A DNA stretch of 64,000 nucleotides, taken from positions 1-64,000 of the forward strand of contig NZ_AUBA01000012.1 in NCBI RefSeq assembly GCF_000429005.1, in the 5' to 3' direction. Position numbers and translations under genes: made by a program. Below the pieces are notes generated by a model. That model was not told where the DNA came from and did no database searches. It saw only the letters and a list, made by a program, of their open reading frames with translations. Of the stretch, positions 43,099-52,101 are shown in pieces (within the stretch, counting starts at the first letter, position 1; each line of letters starts with the position of its first letter). Source of the DNA: Novosphingobium acidiphilum DSM 19966 (GTDB lineage Bacteria; Pseudomonadota; Alphaproteobacteria; Sphingomonadales; Sphingomonadaceae).

Positions 43099-45090
43099 AT
43101 GTCCGATATGCTTACGATCACCCTGCCCGATGGTTCCGAGCGCGAAGTCGCGCGCGGCACCACCCCGGCAGCGATTGCGGCAGCGATCGGGCCGGGCCTG
43201 GCCAAGGCGGCGATCGGTGCGCGCGTCGATGGCGAACTGTATGACATCACCCGCCCGCTGGAACACGACGCGACGCTGTCGCTGGTGACTGCGCGCGACG
43301 AGGCCGATGCGCTGGAACTCGTGCGCCACGACTTTGCCCACGTGCTGGCCGAGGCGGTGCAGGCGTTGTTTCCCGGCACGCAGATCACGTTCGGCCCATC
43401 GACCGACGACGGGTTCTATTACGATTTCGCACCCAGGGATCGTCCGTTTACCGAGGACGACCTGCCCGCGATCGAAGCCCAGATGCGCACCATCATTGCC
43501 GCCGACAAGCCGTTGCGCCGCGAAGTGTGGGCGCGCGCCGATCTGATCGCGCGCTGGCAGGCATCGGGCGAAAGCTTCAAGGCGCAATGGGCCGGCGAAC
43601 TGCCCGAAGGCGAGGAACTGACCGTATATTGGTCGGGCGATGACTGGTTTGACATGTGCCGCGGGCCGCATCTTGCCTCGACCGGGCGGCTTGACCCCAC
43701 AGCGTTCAAGCTGACACGCGTGTCGGGCGCCTATTGGCGCGGCGATCAGAACAACGCGATGCTCAGCCGGATCTACGGCACCGGCTGGCTGAACAAGAAA
43801 CAGCTCGACGCGCATATGACGCGGCTGGAAGAAGCGGCCAAGCGCGACCACCGCAAGCTGGGCGCGGAAATGGACCTGTTTCACTTGCAGGCCGAAGCGC
43901 ACGGATCGGTGTTCTGGCACCCCAAGGGGTATCGCATCTGGCGCGAGCTTGAGGCGTATATGCGCCGCGCGATCGATGGCGCCGGCTACCGCGAGGTGAA
44001 AACCCCGCAAGTGATGGACGCGCGCCAGTGGGAAGCATCGGGCCACTGGGGCAAATATCGCGAAAACATGTTCGTGATCCCCGACGAAGTGCCCAATGTC
44101 GCGGACGAAGGCCCGCTGGTGTCGGACGATGCGCAGTGGATGGCGCTCAAACCCATGAACTGCCCCGCGCACGTGCTGATTTTCCGCCAGGGGATCAAAT
44201 CGTACCGCGAGCTGCCCTTGCGCTTTTACGAAAACGGCTGCTGCCACCGCAACGAACCGCATGGCGCGCTGCACGGGCTGATGCGTGTGCGCCAGTTCAC
44301 GCAGGATGATGCGCATATCTTCTGCCGCGAAGACCAGATCGTCGACGAAGTGCGCGCATTCTGTGCGCTGGCCGACCGCATCTACAAGGACTTCGGGTTT
44401 ACCTATTCGATCAAGCTGGCGCTGCGCCCCGAAAAGCGTTTCGGCAGCGAGGCGATGTGGGACCAGGCCGAGACCGAATTGCGTGATGCCGTCGCCGCAG
44501 CCGGGCTGAACACGCCCGAATACGGCTGGGAAGAACTGCCCGGCGAAGGCGCCTTCTATGCACCAAAGCTGGAATGGCACCTGACCGATGCGATCGGCCG
44601 CACCTGGCAGGTCGGCACGATCCAGTCCGACCGCGTGCTGCCCGAACGGCTGGACGCCAGCTATATTGCCGAAGATGGTGACCGCCATCGCCCGGTCATG
44701 CTGCACCGTGCGATCTTTGGCAGCTATGAACGCTTCATCGGCATCCTGATCGAACATTTCGCCGGGCGCCTGCCGGTGTGGCTGGCCCCGGTGCAGGCGG
44801 TGGTGGCCACCATCGTGTCCGACGCAGACACGTATGCCCACGATGCGGTGGCCGCGCTGACCGCGGCGGGCATCCGCGTCGAAATCGACACGCGCAACGA
44901 AAAGATCAATTACAAGGTGCGCGAACACTCGTTGCAGAAAGTGCCGTTCCTGCTGGTGGTGGGCAAGCGCGAGGCCGAGGAAGGCACTGTTGCCATTCGC
45001 CGTCTGGGCGAACAGCAGCAGCAGGTGGTGTCGCTGGGCGAAGCCGTGGCCTTGATCCGGGCCGAGGCTGCCGCGCCCGATCTGCGCTGA
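43099..45090 (+). CDS. thrS: Threonine-tRNA ligase
   Basis: Charges tRNA-Thr. The 663-residue protein starts MSDMLTITLPDGSEREVARG with the TGS domain (1-65). The editing domain follows with HDFAHVLAEA (HxxxH) and DMCRGPHLASTGR. The class II catalytic core has MNCPAHVLIFRQGIKSYREL (zinc Cys), CCHRNEPHGALHGLMRVRQF (motif 2) and a final GSYERFIGILIEHFAGRLP (motif 3). The C-terminal anticodon domain begins near 560. In many bacteria infC follows thrS; here it does not. Confidence 0.97.
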   Translation: MSDMLTITLPDGSEREVARGTTPAAIAAAIGPGLAKAAIGARVDGELYDITRPLEHDATLSLVTARDEADALELVRHDFAHVLAEAVQALFPGTQITFGPSTDDGFYYDFAPRDRPFTEDDLPAIEAQMRTIIAADKPLRREVWARADLIARWQASGESFKAQWAGELPEGEELTVYWSGDDWFDMCRGPHLASTGRLDPTAFKLTRVSGAYWRGDQNNAMLSRIYGTGWLNKKQLDAHMTRLEEAAKRDHRKLGAEMDLFHLQAEAHGSVFWHPKGYRIWRELEAYMRRAIDGAGYREVKTPQVMDARQWEASGHWGKYRENMFVIPDEVPNVADEGPLVSDDAQWMALKPMNCPAHVLIFRQGIKSYRELPLRFYENGCCHRNEPHGALHGLMRVRQFTQDDAHIFCREDQIVDEVRAFCALADRIYKDFGFTYSIKLALRPEKRFGSEAMWDQAETELRDAVAAAGLNTPEYGWEELPGEGAFYAPKLEWHLTDAIGRTWQVGTIQSDRVLPERLDASYIAEDGDRHRPVMLHRAIFGSYERFIGILIEHFAGRLPVWLAPVQAVVATIVSDADTYAHDAVAALTAAGIRVEIDTRNEKINYKVREHSLQKVPFLLVVGKREAEEGTVAIRRLGEQQQQVVSLGEAVALIRAEAAAPDLR

Positions 45091-45182
45091 ATTCGCGCCC
45101 TGCCACGCGGGTCGTAACACTGCTTTAAACCAAGCCATGGCATAGGCGTTTCCACTTAGGGGCAAACCGGGTGGATTCGCGC

Positions 45183-46130
45183 ATGACCATGCAATTTCGC
45201 AACCTGCCGGATGGCGCGCTGATCGACGGGGCGATCAGTGACGAGGCCATTCTGGCACTGCGCCGGCAAATCTGGCCCGACGGCGTGGTCGACGCGGGCG
45301 AAGTCGATGCGATCCTTGACCTCAACGAACAGGTGCGTGCACCCGGCAAGGCATGGATCGCCTTTTTCGTCGAGGCGGTGACCGAATTCCTGATGAACAC
45401 CAGCCATCCGCGCGGGTATTTGTCGGACGCGCAGGCCGACTGGCTGATCTTGCGACTGGACCGCGACGGCCGGCTGGATTCGCCCGCAAAGCTGGAACTG
45501 CTGGTGCATCTGCTGGAACGGTTCGACGCCACCCCCGAACGCATGCGCACCTATATCCTGGTCCAGATCGAGCGCGCGGTGGTGTTCGGATCGGGGCCGA
45601 CGCGCAATCCCGACGCAACACCCGTGGCCGGCGAAATCACAGCCGAAGAATGCGCGCTGATCCGGCGGGTGATCTTTGCACCCGGCAGTTCGGGTGCGGC
45701 GCGGGTTACCGCAGACGAGGCCGAGATGCTGTTCCGCATCAAGGATGCCACGCTGGATGGCAGCAACGCGCCCGAATGGACCACGCTGTTTGTGCAGGGC
45801 GTCGCCAACTATCTGCAGGGCTGGCAGGGTCTGGCCATGCCCACCGCCGAACAGGAAAGCGCCCACGAACGCTTTGTGGCGTCGCGTTCCGGCGGGATTG
45901 GCGGATTTTTGGGCCAGATGGTGCGCACCAGCCCCAACGGCCTGGTGTCGGCAGTGCGCGGCAGCGGCTTTGGTCGTCGGACCCCTGGCCGTGATTTCGT
46001 CGCCGAACAACGCGCAGATTTCGCGATCACCCCGGTCGAACAGCACTGGCTTGACGCCCATGTCGAAGCCGATGGCCGGATTGACCCGCTGGAGGCGGCG
46101 CTGATCGCCTTTCTCGAAGAAGACGCCTGA
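45183..46130 (+). CDS. Hypothetical protein, internally repeated
   Basis: A 315-residue soluble protein I do not recognise. It is helix-rich and acidic, and two halves repeat the same layout: ILALRRQIWPDGVVDAGEVD and LFVQGVANYLQGWQGLAMPT flank segments similar in pattern to IAFFVEAVTEFLMNTSHPRG. This suggests duplication of a domain with tellurite-resistance or EF-hand-like acidic turns (DRDGRLD, EADGRID). No signal peptide or membrane segment is present. GTG at 45171 is an alternative start, but GGTGGA fits the ATG at 45183 better. It directly precedes the PilZ gene (4-base gap), suggesting a shared operon. Confidence 0.65.
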   Translation: MTMQFRNLPDGALIDGAISDEAILALRRQIWPDGVVDAGEVDAILDLNEQVRAPGKAWIAFFVEAVTEFLMNTSHPRGYLSDAQADWLILRLDRDGRLDSPAKLELLVHLLERFDATPERMRTYILVQIERAVVFGSGPTRNPDATPVAGEITAEECALIRRVIFAPGSSGAARVTADEAEMLFRIKDATLDGSNAPEWTTLFVQGVANYLQGWQGLAMPTAEQESAHERFVASRSGGIGGFLGQMVRTSPNGLVSAVRGSGFGRRTPGRDFVAEQRADFAITPVEQHWLDAHVEADGRIDPLEAALIAFLEEDA

Positions 46131-46134
46131 ACCG

Positions 46135-46521
46135 ATGGAACGCAAACGCAATATTCAGCCGGCGGCAGAGCGCCGGCGCGCCGAGGCAGAACTGCGCCGC
46201 CAGTTGGCGGCAGTGCTGCCGCCCGAACCCGAACGTCGCGCCAATCCCCGGCTTGAAGCCATTGCGGCGCAAAGCACCGAAACCGTGCGGCTGGTCGATC
46301 TGTCGACCCATGGCTGCTGCCTGGGTTTTACCGCGACCGCGGATTACCGGCCGGGGCAATTCATCCGCCTGGGCTTTCCGGGCGAAGCCGAAGCGATCCG
46401 CGCAATCGTGCGCTGGACCGAGGGACAGCGCGTGGGCGCCGAATTCACCCGTGGCCTGCCCAGCGATCGGATCGACGCGATCCTGGGTGAAGAGCGTCAC
46501 CCGATGGTCGGCCTGCTTTAG
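46135..46521 (+). CDS. PilZ-domain protein
   Basis: A 128-residue protein with a basic, helical N-terminus (NIQPAAERRRAEAELRRQLA). The PilZ-like part has RRANPR and DLSTHGCCLGF in the positions of the RxxxR and (D/N)xSxxG motifs that bind cyclic di-GMP, and RWTEGQRVGAEFTRG closes the barrel. Typical partners are effectors of motility, polysaccharide or cell-cycle control. It follows the hypothetical protein by four bases and converges with sufA (4-base overlap). Confidence 0.75.
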   Translation: MERKRNIQPAAERRRAEAELRRQLAAVLPPEPERRANPRLEAIAAQSTETVRLVDLSTHGCCLGFTATADYRPGQFIRLGFPGEAEAIRAIVRWTEGQRVGAEFTRGLPSDRIDAILGEERHPMVGLL

Positions 46522-46886
46522 ACTGTAAAGCTTTCACCGCAGCCGCACGAACCTTTGGCGTTGGGGTTGGCAAACACAAACCCGGCCTGAAAATCGTCTT
46601 CGACCCAGTCCATCGTGCTGCCGATCAGGTACAGCACCGATCCGCCATCGATGAACAGCGTACCGCCCGAAGTGTCGATGCGTTCATCCATGGCATTGGC
46701 GGTGGCCACATAATCGACCGAATAGGCCAGGCCCGAACAGCCGCGACGCGGGGTCGACAGCTTGACCCCGATCGTGCCGGCGGGTGCGTCACCCATCAAT
46801 CGGGCAATGCGCGCAACCGCGTTGTCGGTCAGCACGACTGCGGCGGGGCGTTGGCGCGGCGCGCGGGTCACGGTGTCCATGGTCAC
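46518..46886 (-). CDS. sufA: Fe-S cluster assembly A-type carrier
   Basis: A 122-residue HesB/IscA-type protein that receives and passes on iron-sulfur clusters. The three conserved cysteines are in RRGCSGLAYSVDYV and GSCGCGESF. The start overlaps the sufT stop (ATGA), and this is the last gene of the suf operon, ending at the convergent PilZ gene. Confidence 0.93.
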   Translation of the reverse strand: MTMDTVTRAPRQRPAAVVLTDNAVARIARLMGDAPAGTIGVKLSTPRRGCSGLAYSVDYVATANAMDERIDTSGGTLFIDGGSVLYLIGSTMDWVEDDFQAGFVFANPNAKGSCGCGESFTV

Positions 46887-47353
46887 AGCATCCCCAGTTC
46901 AAGCTTGGCATCGTCGCTCATCTTGGCGGGGTCCCAGGCCGGGTCCCACACCAGATTGACCTCGGCATCGCGCACGCCCGGCACCGCGCTGACGCGCAGT
47001 TCGACTTCGGCAGGCATCGTTTCGGCCACCGGGCAATGCGGTGTGGTCAGTGTCATGTTGACAACGGCATGGCCGGCATCGTCGATCTCGACCCCGTAGA
47101 TCAGGCCCAGATCATAGATATTGACGGGAATTTCAGGGTCATAAATGTCGCGAAGCGCGCTGATCACGCCCTCGTACAACGCGCCGCCCGGCTCGTTGGC
47201 GCCCACCCCGTGCGGCGTTTCGGCCAGAAAGCCTTCAAGATAGTCGCGCTTGCGCGTCAATTTGTCAGCCGGCGCCTCGTCTTCCACCCGCGCCCGCGGC
47301 GGGGCTGTCACGCCGTCAACTTCCTCGATGATGAACTTGGGTTCCCCGGTCAT
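46883..47353 (-). CDS. sufT: SUF maturation protein SufT (MIP18/DUF59 family)
   Basis: A 156-residue protein with a DUF59 core: ALRDIYDPEIPVNIYDLGLI, and the conserved Cys in LTTPHCPVAETMP. SufT-type proteins help mature Fe-S proteins. The N-terminal 50 residues are of low similarity (RKRDYLEGFLAETPHGVG). Overlaps sufS and sufA by four bases at each end. Confidence 0.92.
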   Translation of the reverse strand: MTGEPKFIIEEVDGVTAPPRARVEDEAPADKLTRKRDYLEGFLAETPHGVGANEPGGALYEGVISALRDIYDPEIPVNIYDLGLIYGVEIDDAGHAVVNMTLTTPHCPVAETMPAEVELRVSAVPGVRDAEVNLVWDPAWDPAKMSDDAKLELGML

Positions 47354-48555
47354 GCGAAAATCCTCAAGGTGCGTTCGATCCCGCGCACCAGCGCGGCGAT
47401 ATCGGTTTCGTCGTTGTACAGCCCGAAACTGGCCCGGGCGGTGGCGGGCACGCCAAGATCAACCATCAGCGGCTGCGCGCAATGATGACCCGCGCGAATG
47501 GCGACATTTTCCTCGTCAAGGATCGTGCCCAGATCGTGGGGATGCACACCCTCGATCGTAAAGCTGACGATCCCGGCACTGGCTGCGGGGCCCAGCAGGC
47601 GCACCGCATTGATCCGGCCCAGCGCAGCGCGCGCGGTGGCGACCAGCGCGGTTTCGTGCGCATGGATCGCTGCCAGGCCCTGGTCCTGCACATAGCGCGC
47701 GGCGGCGGCAAACCCGATGGCCTCGGCAATCGCGGGCGTGCCCGCTTCGAACCGCTGCGGCGCCGGCGCCCAGGTGGTTTCGGCAAAGGTTACCCGGTCG
47801 ATCATCGATCCACCGCCCTGCCAGGGGGGCATCGCGCCCAGCAGATCGGCCCGCGCCCACAGCGCACCGATACCGGTCGGACCGTAAAGCTTGTGCGCGG
47901 AGAAGACGAAGAAATCGCAGCCCAGCGCAGCAACATCGACCGGCAGGCGCGCCACCGACTGGCACCCGTCGATCAGGATTTTGGCGCCCACGCCGTGCGC
48001 CAGCGCAACCGCGCGCGGCACATCGAGCATGCTGCCCAGCACATTCGACACATGGGCAAACGACACCAGCTTGTGCGCAGGGGTCAGCATGCGCTCGGCG
48101 GCGTCCAGATCGATCAGGCCGTCTTCGGTCAACGGGCAGACATCGATCGCAACGCCCGTGCGTTCGCGGATCAATTGCCACGGCACGATATTGGAATGGT
48201 GTTCCAGCATCGACAGCAGGATGCGATCACCGGGGCGCAGATTGGCCACGCCCCAGCTTTGTGCGACCAGATTGATTGCCTCGGTCGCGCCGCGCGTGAA
48301 CACCAGTTCGTGTTCGGCCCCACCGATCAGCGCAGCAACCGTGCGCCGCGCCGCCTCGTAGGCCAAGGTCATGTCGGCCGACCTGGCATAAAGCCCGCGA
48401 TGCACCGTGGCGTAATCCGGCCCCAGCGCACGCGCCACCGCATCGATCACCACATCGGGCTTTTGCGCGGTGGCCGCGCTGTCAAGATAGTGCCAGCGCG
48501 CGCCATCGGGCGTGCGCAGGCCGGGAAAGGCGTGGGCGGCGCGGGTGTCGGTCAT
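47350..48555 (-). CDS. sufS: Cysteine desulfurase
   Basis: A 401-residue PLP enzyme that removes sulfur from cysteine and hands it to the SUF machinery. PLP contacts are in VFTRGATEAINLVA and LEHHSNIVPW; the Schiff-base Lys is in FVFSAHKLYGPTGIGA. The catalytic Cys lies in IRAGHHCAQPLMVDLG. The ATG at 48555 is five bases after the sufD stop; the frame upstream is sufD shadow. The usual sulfur carrier SufE or SufU is not in the operon. Confidence 0.95.
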   Translation of the reverse strand: MTDTRAAHAFPGLRTPDGARWHYLDSAATAQKPDVVIDAVARALGPDYATVHRGLYARSADMTLAYEAARRTVAALIGGAEHELVFTRGATEAINLVAQSWGVANLRPGDRILLSMLEHHSNIVPWQLIRERTGVAIDVCPLTEDGLIDLDAAERMLTPAHKLVSFAHVSNVLGSMLDVPRAVALAHGVGAKILIDGCQSVARLPVDVAALGCDFFVFSAHKLYGPTGIGALWARADLLGAMPPWQGGGSMIDRVTFAETTWAPAPQRFEAGTPAIAEAIGFAAAARYVQDQGLAAIHAHETALVATARAALGRINAVRLLGPAASAGIVSFTIEGVHPHDLGTILDEENVAIRAGHHCAQPLMVDLGVPATARASFGLYNDETDIAALVRGIERTLRIFA

Positions 48556-48560
48556 CACGG

Positions 48561-49283
48561 TCACAACAGGTGCTCCAGCGCGGCGAGTGCGGCGGTGGTC
48601 AGGTCGTCCTCGTCGATGGCGCCGACAAATGCTTCGGCCAGATAGGCCTGGAGCATCAGCGCCTTGGCCGCAGCCGGCGGCAGGCCCCGGCTGGCCAGAT
48701 AGAACAGGCCATCCTTGTCGAGTTCGCCGATGGCACACCCATGCGCGCATTTCACGTCGTCGGCATAGATTTCCAGTTCGGGCCGGGCATTGGCCGTGGC
48801 CCCGCGGTCGAGCAGCATGGCGCGGATCGACTGTTCGCCATCGGTGCCGATCGCGCCGCGATCGACCACGACGCGGCCCAGATAATTGCCCACGGCGCGT
48901 CCGGCCAGAACCTGGCGAACGACCTGGCGCGACACCGCATCGGGTTCGGCATGGACGACCTCGGTCACGATTTCGACGGTCTGTTCGCCACCCGCCACTT
49001 GCGCCGCGCCGAGATGAAACCGCGCACCGCGCCCCAGCGTCACGCGGATCGCGACCCGGCCATACCCGCGCGGGGCGTTGAGCAGGTGAAATGCGAATTC
49101 GGCGCCTGCGCCCAGCGTAATCACAAAATCGTGCACCGCCGCGCCATCGACCACCAGGGTGCGCGCCCCGGTTTCACCGGGTGCAACCACGATGGTTTCG
49201 GTCGCGATCGGCCAGACCGGCGCCAGCGCCGCCAGATCGGCATAGCGCCACGCCTCGTCATGACGGGTGGGCAATGCGGTCAT
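48561..49283 (-). CDS. sufD: Fe-S cluster scaffold subunit SufD
   Basis: A 240-residue beta-helix protein that forms the SufBC2D scaffold. The conserved C-terminal region reads CAHGCAIGELDKDGLFYLAS followed by RGLPPAAAKALMLQAYLAEA, where the His aligns with the Fe-S site residue of SufD. At 240 residues it is shorter than E. coli SufD (423), as in other alphaproteobacteria. Overlaps sufC by four bases. Confidence 0.92.
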   Translation of the reverse strand: MTALPTRHDEAWRYADLAALAPVWPIATETIVVAPGETGARTLVVDGAAVHDFVITLGAGAEFAFHLLNAPRGYGRVAIRVTLGRGARFHLGAAQVAGGEQTVEIVTEVVHAEPDAVSRQVVRQVLAGRAVGNYLGRVVVDRGAIGTDGEQSIRAMLLDRGATANARPELEIYADDVKCAHGCAIGELDKDGLFYLASRGLPPAAAKALMLQAYLAEAFVGAIDEDDLTTAALAALEHLL

Positions 49284-50023
49284 GCCACAGCGCCTTCGTA
49301 GCCCTGCTCTTCCAGTTCAAGCGCCAGATCGGCACCGCCCGAACGCACGATACGGCCCCCTGCCAGCACATGGACGAAATCGGGTTTCACATAGTCGAGC
49401 AACCGCTGGTAATGCGTGATCAGCAGCACCGCCTTGTCGGGCCGCCGCATGATCGCATTGATCCCTTCACCGCAGACTTTCAGCGCGTCGATGTCCAGGC
49501 CCGAATCGGTCTCGTCGAGGATTGCCAGCTTGGGGTCCAGAATCCCCATCTGGACCATTTCGGCGCGCTTCTTCTCGCCACCCGAAAACCCGACATTGAC
49601 CGGGCGTTTCAGCATTTCGGGATCCAGCTTGAGCAAGGCTGCCTGTTCGCGCGCCAGTTTCAGGAACGCCCCGCCCGACAGCGGATCTTCGCCGCGTGCC
49701 TTGCGCTGCGCATTCAATGATTCGCGCAGGAACTGCACCATCGACACGCCCGGGATTTCGACCGGATACTGAAACCCCAGAAACAGACCCGCCGCCGCGC
49801 GTTCGTGCGGTGCGAGTGACAGCAGGTCCTGCCCGTCGAAGTCCACGCTGCCGCCGGTCACCTCGTAACCGGGCCGTCCGCCCAGCGTATAGCCCAGCGT
49901 CGACTTGCCCGCACCGTTGGGGCCCATGATGGCATGGATTTCGCCTGCGTTGATACGCAGCGAAAGGCCCTTGAGGATCGCCTTGTTGGCGACGGTGGCG
50001 GAAAGATCATGAATGGTCAGCAT
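49280..50023 (-). CDS. sufC: Fe-S assembly ATPase SufC
   Basis: A 247-residue ABC-type ATPase of the SufBC2D complex. Walker A is MGPNGAGKSTLGYT, the signature is VGFSGGEKKRAEMV, and Walker B is LAILDETDSGLDIDALK. Start at 50023 (MLTIHDLSATV) matches the family; the frame upstream is not homologous. The ribosome binding site is poor and the gap to sufB is 52 bases, the widest inside the operon. Confidence 0.95.
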   Translation of the reverse strand: MLTIHDLSATVANKAILKGLSLRINAGEIHAIMGPNGAGKSTLGYTLGGRPGYEVTGGSVDFDGQDLLSLAPHERAAAGLFLGFQYPVEIPGVSMVQFLRESLNAQRKARGEDPLSGGAFLKLAREQAALLKLDPEMLKRPVNVGFSGGEKKRAEMVQMGILDPKLAILDETDSGLDIDALKVCGEGINAIMRRPDKAVLLITHYQRLLDYVKPDFVHVLAGGRIVRSGGADLALELEEQGYEGAVA

Positions 50024-50075
50024 GGAGGTTTCAGATTCCAAAGTCGTGTGGTTGACGGGCATTCCGGCGCGGTTC

Positions 50076-51560
50076 CTAGCCAACGGAACCCTCCAGACTG
50101 ATGCCCAGCAGCTTTTGCGCCTCGACGGCGAATTCCATGGGCAGCTGTTGCAGCACTTCGCGGGCAAAGCCGTTGACGATCAGGGCAACCGCGTCTTCCT
50201 GCGCCAGGCCGCGCTGCATCGCGTAGAACAGCTGATCGTCGGAAATCTTCGAAGTGGTCGCTTCGTGCTCGATGATCGCACTGGGGTTTTTGACCTCGAT
50301 ATAGGGCACGGTGTGCGCACCGCAGGTCGCGCCCAGCAGCAGGCTGTCGCACTGGGTGTGGTTGCGCACCCCTTCGGCATTGGCCGCCACGCGCACGAGC
50401 CCGCGATAGGTGTTGTTCGACTGGCCCGCGCTGATGCCCTTGGACACGATCGTCGAACGGCTGCCCTTGCCGTTGTGAATCATCTTGGTGCCGGTGTCGG
50501 CCTGCTGGTGGTTGTTGGTCACCGCCACCGAATAGAATTCACCCACGCTGTCTTCGCCGTTCAGCACGCAGCTGGGGTATTTCCAGGTGACGGCAGAGCC
50601 GGTTTCGACCTGGGTCCAGCTGACTTTGCTGCGCGCGCCCTGGCACAATGCGCGCTTGGTGACGAAATTGTAGATCCCGCCTTTGCCCTGCGCATCGCCG
50701 GGGTACCAGTTCTGCACGGTGGAATACTTGATTTCGGCATCGTCGAGCGCAACCAGTTCGACCACCGCGGCGTGCAGCTGGTTTTCATCGCGCTGCGGCG
50801 CGGTGCAGCCTTCGAGATAGGACACATAGGCGCCCTTGTCCGCCACGATCAGCGTGCGTTCGAATTGCCCGGTGTTTTCGGCGTTGATCCGGAAATAGGT
50901 CGACAGCTCCATCGGGCAGCGCACGCCTTCGGGAATGTAGACAAAGGTCCCGTCAGAAAACACCGCGCAATTGAGTGCCGAAAAGTAATTGTCGTGCATC
51001 GGCACGACGCGGCCCAGCCAGCGGCGCACCATGTCGGGGTATTCGCGGATCGCTTCGCTGATCGAACGGAAGATGACGCCGGCACTTTCCAGCTCCTTGC
51101 GGAACGTGGTTGCCACCGACACGCTGTCGAACACCGCATCGACCGCGATCTTGCGCGCGCCTTCAACGCCCGCCAGCACCGCCTGTTCGGCCAGCGGAAT
51201 GCCAAGCTTTTCATAAATGCGCAGGATTTCGGGATCGACCTCGTCCAGGCTTTTGGGCCCGTCCTTGGTCTTGGGCGCGGCCCAGTAATAGGCGGCCTGG
51301 TAATCGATCGGCGGAATGTTCAGCTTGGCCCAGTCGGGCATCGGCATGGTCAGCCAGTGGCGATAGGCCTTGAGCCGCCATTCCAGCATCCATTCGGGCT
51401 CGTCCTTTTTGGCCGAGATGTAACGCACGGTGTCTTCCGACAGGCCCTTGGGACCATATTCCTGTTCGATGTCAGACGACCAGCCGTGTTCGTAATCGGC
51501 CACGCGTGCCGCCGCATCGCGCGCGGCCTGATCCTTCACGACGGGTTCGAATTCGTTCAT
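50076..51560 (-). CDS. sufB: Fe-S cluster scaffold subunit SufB
   Basis: A 494-residue protein forming the scaffold with SufC and SufD. Conserved segments include YISAKKDEPEWMLEWRLKAY, RCPMELSTYFRINAENTGQF and AYVSYLEGCTAPQRDENQLH. ALCQGARSKVSWTQVETGSA and SLLLGATCGAHTVPYIEVKN cover the core cysteine region. Overlaps the Rrf2 regulator stop by four bases, so regulator and scaffold are translationally coupled. Confidence 0.95.
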   Translation of the reverse strand: MNEFEPVVKDQAARDAAARVADYEHGWSSDIEQEYGPKGLSEDTVRYISAKKDEPEWMLEWRLKAYRHWLTMPMPDWAKLNIPPIDYQAAYYWAAPKTKDGPKSLDEVDPEILRIYEKLGIPLAEQAVLAGVEGARKIAVDAVFDSVSVATTFRKELESAGVIFRSISEAIREYPDMVRRWLGRVVPMHDNYFSALNCAVFSDGTFVYIPEGVRCPMELSTYFRINAENTGQFERTLIVADKGAYVSYLEGCTAPQRDENQLHAAVVELVALDDAEIKYSTVQNWYPGDAQGKGGIYNFVTKRALCQGARSKVSWTQVETGSAVTWKYPSCVLNGEDSVGEFYSVAVTNNHQQADTGTKMIHNGKGSRSTIVSKGISAGQSNNTYRGLVRVAANAEGVRNHTQCDSLLLGATCGAHTVPYIEVKNPSAIIEHEATTSKISDDQLFYAMQRGLAQEDAVALIVNGFAREVLQQLPMEFAVEAQKLLGISLEGSVG

Positions 51561-52027
51561 GCCTGCATCTCGATCATGGTGGTGGTGGCGGCGACATGCG
51601 GCTTTGGACCGGGCGCGGCAAGTTGACTTAAAGACACGCCCGCAAGCGCACCGCGCAGCGCGGCATCGACCACCGGCCAGTGCTGACGCACCAGGCAGGC
51701 CCCTTCGAGCGAACAGTCATGACGGCCCTTTTCGTTGCGCAGCCGTTCGCTGCACGCGGCCATCGCAATCGGCCCTTCGACCGCTTCGATGATATCGGCG
51801 AGCGAAATCGCCGCGGCCGGGCGTGCCAGCATCAAGCCGCCACCCGCGCCGCGCGATGAGCGCAGCAGCTTTGCCGCCGACAGTTTGCTGACCAGTTTCT
51901 GGACGGTGGGTGCGGGCAGCCCGGTTTCGTCGGCCAACTGCTGCGCGCTGATCCGCGCGTGGCCGCAATGCCGCGCGGCGGCGGTCATCGTTACCACGGC
52001 GTAATCGGCCATGCTGGACAGGCGCAT
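51557..52027 (-). CDS. Rrf2-family regulator of the suf operon (IscR-like)
   Basis: A 156-residue winged-helix regulator, first gene of the suf operon. The HTH begins MRLSSMADYAVVTMTAAARH with ISAQQLADETGLPAPTVQKL. Three cysteines (Cys92, Cys105, Cys111 in AACSER and DCSLEGAC) form the IscR/RirA-type Fe-S ligand set, so it probably senses Fe-S or iron supply. A palindromic site and promoter immediately upstream make autoregulation likely. Distinct from true IscR by context, but of the same design. Confidence 0.92.
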   Translation of the reverse strand: MRLSSMADYAVVTMTAAARHCGHARISAQQLADETGLPAPTVQKLVSKLSAAKLLRSSRGAGGGLMLARPAAAISLADIIEAVEGPIAMAACSERLRNEKGRHDCSLEGACLVRQHWPVVDAALRGALAGVSLSQLAAPGPKPHVAATTTMIEMQA

Positions 52028-52047
52028 TCGCTGAATTCCAAAACCGC

Positions 52048-52074
52048 TAAATCGGACTGATTCGGTCCGGTTTA
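52048..52074. promoter_or_regulatory. IscR-like palindromic operator of the suf operon
   Basis: TAAATCGGAC (52048-52057), seven bases, GTCCGGTTTA (52065-52074): an inverted repeat with 9 of 10 arm positions matching. Read on the minus strand it fits the type 1 IscR consensus, as I recall it, at about 19 of 25 positions. It overlaps the downstream edge of the -10 box and covers the expected transcription start, as expected of a repressor site. Confidence 0.7.
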
Positions 52075-52101
52075 TTTAGGGTTGGGCGAACGGTATGACA
52101 A
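52073..52101 (-). promoter_or_regulatory. Promoter of the suf operon
   Basis: Minus-strand -35 TTGTCA (52101-52096), 17-base spacer, -10 TAAATA (52078-52073). The spacing is ideal, five of six -35 bases match, and the operator starts at the -10. The first gene begins 46 bases downstream. Confidence 0.55.
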
